Under the pieces are notes generated by a model. The model saw only the letters and a list, made by a program, of their open reading frames with translations. It did not search any database and was not told where the DNA came from. Shown here piece by piece: positions 59,932 to 64,000 of a DNA stretch of 64,000 bases (position 1 is the first letter of the stretch; every line of letters begins with the position of its first letter). Origin of the DNA: Paenibacillus sp. LHD-117 (GTDB lineage Bacteria; Bacillota; Bacilli; Paenibacillales; Paenibacillaceae); contig NZ_JAVFVT010000002.1 of assembly GCF_030929555.1 (NCBI RefSeq), positions 227,661 to 291,660 of the forward strand, given 5' to 3'. The translations under genes were made by a program, and so were the position numbers.

Positions 59932-59968
59932 AAAAAAAAGAACCAAACCGCTATTGCGCGATTTGGTC
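59932..59968 (-). terminator. intrinsic terminator overlapping the end of sigF
   Basis: ACCAAATCGC and GCGGTTTGGT pair around GCAATA and are followed by eight T residues on the minus strand. The 5' arm is made of the last sigF codons and the TAG stop lies in the loop, so the gene runs into its own terminator. Confidence 0.85.
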
Positions 59969-60706
59969 CCTGATCGATTGCAATATTTTTTTCTCCAGCC
60001 GCGAAACTTGGACTTGCGAGATGCCGAGCCTGCTGGCGACTTCGGATTGCGTCTTGTCCCGGTAGTACCGGAGGAAGACGATGAGTCTTTCCCGTTCGCT
60101 TAAGCCTTCGATCGCTTCCTCGAGCGCCAACTTGTCGAACCAGCGCTCCTGTGAGTCGTCCGCGATCTGGTCCATCAGCGTGATCGGATCGCCGTCGTTC
60201 TCGAACACGGTCTCGTGAATCGAGGTCGGAGGCTTATTCGCTTCTTGGGCGAACACGACGTCCTCCGGCGTTATCCCGAGCGCCTCGGCCACCTCGCTCA
60301 CCGTCGGCAATCGCCCTAAAGTCTTCGACAACTCGTCCTTCATCTTGCGGACTTTGTTCGCCGTTTCCTTCAGGGAGCGGCTCACCTTGAGCGTCCCGTC
60401 GTCCCTCAAGAACCGTTGAATCTCGCCGATGATCATGGGAACCGCATAGGTGGAAAACTTGACGTCATAGGAGAGATCGAATTTGTCCACCGACTTCAGA
60501 AGGCCGATGCACCCGATCTGGAACAGATCCTCCGGTTCGTAACCGCGGTTCATGAAGCGCTGGACGACGGACCATACGAGTCGAATATTGCAGCTGACCA
60601 GCGTATCCCTTGCGACCGTATCGCCGGATTGGCTTAGAGCGATCAAACGCTTAACTTCCGCGTCGTCCAAATAAGGCTGGGCCGTTTGCTTCAAATCGCC
60701 ATTCAT
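59951..60706 (-). CDS. sigF: RNA polymerase sigma-F factor
   Basis: First forespore-specific sigma factor, held inactive by SpoIIAB until septation. The 251 residues have sigma region 2 (LVSCNIRLVWSVVQRFMNRGYEPEDLFQIGCIGLLKSVDKFDL in pieces from 40 to 82), region 3 and a region 4 helix-turn-helix SEVASRLGISQVQVSRLEKK near 220-240. I use ATG 60706 after AGGGG; a TTG nine bases upstream is an alternative. It ends the spoIIAA-spoIIAB-sigF operon. Confidence 0.96.
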   Translation of the reverse strand: MNGDLKQTAQPYLDDAEVKRLIALSQSGDTVARDTLVSCNIRLVWSVVQRFMNRGYEPEDLFQIGCIGLLKSVDKFDLSYDVKFSTYAVPMIIGEIQRFLRDDGTLKVSRSLKETANKVRKMKDELSKTLGRLPTVSEVAEALGITPEDVVFAQEANKPPTSIHETVFENDGDPITLMDQIADDSQERWFDKLALEEAIEGLSERERLIVFLRYYRDKTQSEVASRLGISQVQVSRLEKKILQSIRDQIAQ

Positions 60707-60725
60707 GAGGCTCAACCCCTATGCT

Positions 60726-61172
60726 CTAATTATAGAGCGCTTTTTTTGATTCGATCCTCTTCAGCATCGCTACGCGAGTTCCTCCGCCCATTCTGCTAGC
60801 AACTTCGAAATGGTCCATGAAATTTTCCATGATAGTGAAACCCATGCCCGAACGTTCCAGCTCCGGCTTGGATGTGTACAGCGGCTGTCGCGCCAGCTCT
60901 ACGTCCTCGATCCCGTTCCCCTCGTCCGAGATCGCGATCGAAACGGTGTCCCGCTCGATCTTCGCTTCGATCGTCACTTCGCGGGTAGGGTCATTGTCAT
61001 AGCCGTGGATAATCGCGTTCGTGACAGCCTCGGACACCGCGGTCTTGAGGTCGTTCAGTTCTTCCATCGTCGGGTCCAATTGGGAGACGAATGCCGCCAC
61101 GGCGACTCGTGCGAACGCTTCGTTCTCCGAGCGGGCGCTAAAAGAAAGCTTCATTTGATTGCTGCCTGTCAT
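60726..61172 (-). CDS. spoIIAB: anti-sigma-F factor SpoIIAB
   Basis: GHKL-type protein kinase that binds SigF or phosphorylates SpoIIAA. The 148 residues contain the N-box [13 protein letters not shown] (48-60), the G1 box DEGNGI (83-88) and the G2 [12 protein letters not shown] (109-120). The ATG at 61172 overlaps the spoIIAA stop as ATGA and follows TTTGGAGGTGGTG. The longer frame is the antisense-like extension through spoIIAA and is rejected. Confidence 0.96.
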   Translation of the reverse strand: MTGSNQMKLSFSARSENEAFARVAVAAFVSQLDPTMEELNDLKTAVSEAVTNAIIHGYDNDPTREVTIEAKIERDTVSIAISDEGNGIEDVELARQPLYTSKPELERSGMGFTIMENFMDHFEVASRMGGGTRVAMLKRIESKKALYN

Positions 61173-61522
61173 GACACCACCTCCAAACTCGATATCGCGT
61201 TCCTCTCGTTGTCGTGAACCGATATAATTTTGAACAGCCCGGACAGTTCGAACAATCGTTTCACGCCGGGATTGATGTCGCAGACAACCATCTTGCCGCC
61301 TTTGCTCTTCACTTGCTTGTAGCGTCCCAAGATGACGCCGAGTCCGGAGCTGTCCATGAACTGCAGCTCTTTGAGGCTTAGAATGACATGGTTTACGTGA
61401 TCCTTCAGGAGGGCTTCCTCCATCTTGAACCGGACGACGCCCGCGGTATGGTGATCCAGCTCGCCGTACAGCCGCACGATCAGCACGTTGCGGTAATGCT
61501 CCAACTCGATTTGCAGACTCAT
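61169..61522 (-). CDS. spoIIAA: anti-sigma-F factor antagonist SpoIIAA
   Basis: STAS-domain protein that, when dephosphorylated by SpoIIE, releases SigF from SpoIIAB. The 117 residues include the phosphorylation site [12 protein letters not shown] with Asp57 and Ser58, the same position as in B. subtilis. It is the first gene of the operon, behind a SigH-type promoter with Spo0A-like boxes. Confidence 0.96.
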   Translation of the reverse strand: MSLQIELEHYRNVLIVRLYGELDHHTAGVVRFKMEEALLKDHVNHVILSLKELQFMDSSGLGVILGRYKQVKSKGGKMVVCDINPGVKRLFELSGLFKIISVHDNERNAISSLEVVS

Positions 61523-61586
61523 GTACGTTCCTCATCTCCCTCACAGTCATTCATGCATTGATGCATTCGCCGAGATAGAACAAGGG

Positions 61587-61614
61587 ATTCAACGGAAACG
61601 TTCCGTATTCCTGC
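61587..61614 (-). promoter_or_regulatory. SigH-type promoter of the spoIIA operon
   Basis: On the minus strand GCAGGAATA (61614-61606), 12 bases, GTTGAAT (61593-61587), matching the SigH pattern AGGAwwT ... GAAT. Confidence 0.7.
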
Positions 61615-61616
61615 AC

Positions 61617-61658
61617 GCCGACAAAACTAGAAGCATACCGCTATGAGCTGACAAAAAA
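61617..61658 (-). promoter_or_regulatory. Spo0A-box-like sites upstream of spoIIAA
   Basis: TTTTGTCGGC (61626-61617) and TTTTTTGTCAGC (61658-61647) on the minus strand resemble the 0A box (TTGTCGAA core) and lie just upstream of the SigH -35, as in the B. subtilis spoIIA promoter. Confidence 0.5.
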
Positions 61659-61690
61659 TGATGCGGATAATCCTCTATCGCGCCACGGTC

Positions 61691-62857
61691 CTAGTGAAAT
61701 AGGCCGGACGCGGATCGTTTCAGCATCTTCCACCAGTTCGCCTTGCCGATGTCCTGCGGCGAAGTCACCGTAAACTCCTTCAGCACTTGCTCGCCGTCGT
61801 AAACAACCAGCTTGCCGACGGCATCGCCTGCCGCGATCGGAGCTTTGACCGATTCGTCCAATTTGAGCTCATAACGGATGTCCTTCGTCGCGGAACCTTT
61901 CCGTAGCAATACGCTGTACGGACGATCGGCGATGAGAGGCAGCTCGGACTGCATCCCTTTCTCTACTCGAAGCGTGCCGATTCCGTCACCCGCATCGATA
62001 ACCGGATAGTTCATGTATTGCGCGAACGAATAGTCGAACATTTGGGACACCTCGGCGTTGCGCTGCTTCGTCGTCGGCTCGCCCATGACGACCGCTATGA
62101 TTCGCATGTTGTCGCGCTTAGCCGTGGCGGAAAGGCAATATTTCGCTTCGCTCGTGTAGCCCGTCTTCAATCCGTCAGCTCCGTTGTAGAACCGAACGAG
62201 CTTGTTCGTATTGACGAGCCAGAACGGCTTCTCGGACGTCTTGCGCAAGTAGTCCTGGTACAAGCCTGTATACTTCGTTACCTCGGAATGCTTCAGCAGC
62301 TCTCGCGACATGACGGCGATATCGTGCGCGGACGAATAGTGTCCCTGTACGGGAAGCCCATTCGGATTCGCGAAGCGGGTGTCCTTCATGCCAAGCTCCT
62401 GCGCCTTCGCGTTCATCATCGCGACGAATTGGGCTTCAGTGCCCGCAAGCTTCTCCGCCATCGCGACGGAAGCGTCATTCCCGGAGGCAAGCGCGATTCC
62501 TTTGATCATGTCTTCGGCCGACATCTCTTCCCCTTGTTCCAGGAATATTTGCGAGCCGCCCATGGAAGCCGCGTATTCGCTCGTGCTGACCTTGTCCGTC
62601 AGCTTAAGCTGTCCGTTGTCCAGCGCCTCCATGATGAGCAGCAAAGTCATGATTTTGGTAATGCTGGCCGGCGGCAGCTGGTCGTGGCTGTTCTTCTCGA
62701 AGATGACCGTGCCGCTGTCGGCATCCATTAAGATGGCTGAACGCGCGGATGGCGCCAGATCCAGCGTCGCAGCCCCTTCCTCTGCGGTTACGGATGCGGG
62801 AAGCGCGAGCGCAATGACTAAGGCAATTGCGATGATTGAAGCGAATCGAGTTTTCAA
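61691..62857 (-). CDS. dacF: D-alanyl-D-alanine carboxypeptidase, DacF type
   Basis: Forespore PBP5-type carboxypeptidase that regulates peptidoglycan cross-linking in the spore. The 388 residues have a signal peptide (about 1-25, cleaved after TAEE or nearby), SITK (65-68), SGND near 125 and KTGYT near 236, and a C-terminal domain. It starts with TTG at 62857 after AGGAGGGACC. It lies upstream of spoIIAA, as in B. subtilis, but the intervening 168 bases carry a separate SigH promoter. I do not see a convincing SigG promoter before dacF; a group II intron ends about 125 bases upstream of the start. Confidence 0.92.
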   Translation of the reverse strand: MKTRFASIIAIALVIALALPASVTAEEGAATLDLAPSARSAILMDADSGTVIFEKNSHDQLPPASITKIMTLLLIMEALDNGQLKLTDKVSTSEYAASMGGSQIFLEQGEEMSAEDMIKGIALASGNDASVAMAEKLAGTEAQFVAMMNAKAQELGMKDTRFANPNGLPVQGHYSSAHDIAVMSRELLKHSEVTKYTGLYQDYLRKTSEKPFWLVNTNKLVRFYNGADGLKTGYTSEAKYCLSATAKRDNMRIIAVVMGEPTTKQRNAEVSQMFDYSFAQYMNYPVIDAGDGIGTLRVEKGMQSELPLIADRPYSVLLRKGSATKDIRYELKLDESVKAPIAAGDAVGKLVVYDGEQVLKEFTVTSPQDIGKANWWKMLKRSASGLFH

Positions 62858-62981
62858 CGATAGGTCCCTCCTGGATGATTTTCGGTACTATTTTCCTTTT
62901 CAGTGTTGACCTTCCATGAGGAAATTATTCCTATCGCTCCTTTGCGATCGTTACGTTAATACATTCGTGAGGCCGCGAACA
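62858..62981. other. dacF upstream region, bordered by the intron 3' end
   Basis: About 124 bases with a GGAATAATTTCC stretch but no convincing CATACTA-type -10. If dacF had its own SigG promoter further upstream, the intron insertion may have separated them. Confidence 0.4.
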
Positions 62982-63052
62982 ATCGAGTAGGCCTATGCGC
63001 ATGCGCATAGGCCTCTCACAGATCCGGACTTGCGGGTCATCGCATCCGGCTC
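62982..63052 (-). ncRNA. group II intron domains V and VI
   Basis: Domain V is GAGCCGGATGCGATGACC followed by CGCAAGTCCGGATC (63052-63021): a 34-base-class hairpin with AGC catalytic triad at its base and a GNRA-like loop region. Domain VI follows as AGGCCTATGCGCA and its complement TGCGCATAGGCCT (about 63014-62988) with an unpaired A on the 3' side (CTACTCGAT), the likely branch point. The intron would end ...CGAT at 62982. Confidence 0.85.
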
Positions 63053-63061
63053 CTCCAGTGA

Positions 63062-64000
63062 TTATCCCCGTTGGGGATGAAGTTCTTTGCAAATCGTATA
63101 GAGACTGCATAGACCGATCTCGTCAAACCATCGGTTCGGCAACGCATATTGGGCATAGGTTGACATGGAGCTCCGCCATGCTGTCATGCGCATGCCCGGC
63201 ATATCCTTACTCCCCCATCCTCTTCTTCGCATTTCTCGATGCAGCTTCCTGATTTTCTTCCAGCTTCGCAGTTGTACCGCGCGCAACCGTCTTCTGATCC
63301 ACGCATCCAATTCCTGAAATCGTCCCTTTATATCACCCGTTCCAAAGTAGTTCCCCCAACCCCGCAAATAAGGATTGAGCTTCTTCTTCACCAACTGCTC
63401 AACATTTACCGTCTGATTGCGTCTCGTGATCTCTTTCACTCGTTCTTTGAATTTCGCCATCGCTTTATCCGAAGGAGTCATTCGCTTCCCCGGTTTGAAT
63501 TCATGACCGAGAAACACAAAGGACTCCCTCTTGCTGTTGACGATTTTCGTCTTCTCCGGGTGAACTTTCAGTCCCATTTCTTTTTCAAGTAGTTTGACGA
63601 CTGATTTTAGGACGCGCTCTGCTCCTTTTTGCGTTTTACAGCAAATAACAAAGTCGTCCGCATATCGCGTCAAACGGTGACCTCGTTCGGTCATCACTTG
63701 ATCCAGTGGGTAAAGGTAAATGTTGGCTAGCAAAGGGCTAATGACTCCACCTTGCGGCGTTCCTTGCTCGTTCAGGTGATAGCTTCCATCATCCATGACC
63801 CCTGCCTTTAGAAATTCCTCCAGTAAGGTCAGCACGCTTCCATCGACCACCGTCTCTTTAACCTTGCCGATGAGTTTCTCATGCGGGATGGTGTCAAAGT
63901 ACGATTTCAAGTCGGCGTCGATCACGTAACGGTACCCGTCGTTCAAATCCGCTCGGATCTTTTCCAGTGCCATGTGCGCATTTCTTCCCGGACGAAAACC
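63062..64000 (-). CDS. ltrA: group II intron reverse transcriptase/maturase, partial (N-terminus beyond window)
   Basis: The visible 312 codons start inside GFRPGRNAHMALEKIRADL and continue in frame to the TAA at 63062. Motifs: TPQGGVISPLLANIYL (RT block 4), the catalytic YADDFVICC, GLKVHPEKTKIV, FLGHEFKP and the maturase-domain LNPYLRGWGNYF. The C-terminus ends shortly after the maturase domain (MSTYAQYALPNRWFDEIGL...), with no HNH endonuclease, so it is the En-minus type that uses nascent-strand priming. Its frame is intact over the visible part. Confidence 0.92.
   Translation of the reverse strand, partial: GFRPGRNAHMALEKIRADLNDGYRYVIDADLKSYFDTIPHEKLIGKVKETVVDGSVLTLLEEFLKAGVMDDGSYHLNEQGTPQGGVISPLLANIYLYPLDQVMTERGHRLTRYADDFVICCKTQKGAERVLKSVVKLLEKEMGLKVHPEKTKIVNSKRESFVFLGHEFKPGKRMTPSDKAMAKFKERVKEITRRNQTVNVEQLVKKKLNPYLRGWGNYFGTGDIKGRFQELDAWIRRRLRAVQLRSWKKIRKLHREMRRRGWGSKDMPGMRMTAWRSSMSTYAQYALPNRWFDEIGLCSLYTICKELHPQRG

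Larger units (their letters stand above)
62982..64000 (-). mobile_element. group II intron, 3' part (5' end beyond the window)
   Basis: A retroelement on the minus strand, with the reverse-transcriptase gene at 63062-64000 followed by intron domains V and VI and a 3' end near 62982. The host gene or site is not a coding sequence; the flanking 3' exon side is the dacF upstream region. The 5' end, domain I and the remaining N-terminus of the protein lie beyond 64000. Confidence 0.85.

Overview
The window is a chromosomal core region of a spore-forming Firmicute of the Paenibacillaceae type (Paenibacillus/Cohnella-like). This rests on Bacillus-like gene order (aro-trp supraoperon, hepS-menG-hepT, hbs-spoIVA, rib operon, spoIIA operon), many sporulation genes, strong GGAGG ribosome sites with frequent GTG/TTG starts, ATGA start-stop overlaps, and a base composition clearly richer in G+C than B. 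subtilis. Almost every gene is on the minus strand; only 34658-35548, 36429-37352 and serA are on the plus strand.

Layout, from low to high coordinates (that is, against transcription). 1-6803: tryptophan and chorismate genes trpF(partial)-trpC-trpD-trpE, a TRAP-type trp leader, and aroH-aroB-aroC. 7079-7614: a 53-aa peptide gene and two copies of a dispersed repeat. 7619-13853: cheR, ndk, hepT, mqnA, ubiX, ubiA/mqnP, menG and hepS, a menaquinone cluster of the futalosine type. 13951-17408: a second repeat copy, an unknown membrane protein, mtrB (TRAP), HU and spoIVA. 17779-20590: a yphF-type lipoprotein, two ferredoxins, a nucleotidyltransferase-like gene, DUF2768 and spoVIF. 20673-30750: gpsA, plsY, der, the YIEGIA pair, yphA, an S1-domain protein gene, plsC, cmk, a DUF5359 gene, motI and ypeB. 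30850-37352: a zinc-ribbon peptide gene, prsW, glutamate dehydrogenase, mecA, a third repeat copy, a polysaccharide deacetylase and hypotheticals. 37573-45788: serA, convergent with resABCDE, then rluB. 45844-50952: spmB, spmA, dacB, gerW, a DUF2953 gene, scpB and scpA. 50983-55000: ribH-ribBA-ribE-ribD under an FMN riboswitch. 55035-62857: ppiB, lysA, spoVAF, spoVAB, spoVAA, sigF, spoIIAB, spoIIAA, dacF. 62982-64000: the 3' part of a group II intron with its reverse transcriptase.

The strongest regulatory story links two distant parts of the window. The trp leader (4034-4102) carries ten (G/T)AG triplets in exact 5-base register plus further triplets, behind a sigma-A-type promoter and ahead of an intrinsic terminator. 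About 11 kb away mtrB encodes TRAP, with all the tryptophan- and RNA-contacting residues I could compare conserved. Regulator and target are therefore both present. Several spore-specific units carry recognisable promoters: SigH with Spo0A-like boxes before spoIIAA, SigG before spoVAA, SigE before spoIVA.

Most of the window is conserved housekeeping sequence. The unusual parts are: a dispersed ~200-bp terminal-inverted-repeat element, one copy of which has a clean 7-bp target duplication; an extra ferredoxin/nucleotidyltransferase block between yphF- and yphE-like genes; ypeB without an adjacent sleB; a spoVA locus reduced to AA-AB-AF; and a group II intron ending about 125 bp upstream of dacF. 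I saw no CRISPR array, tRNA, rRNA or prophage.
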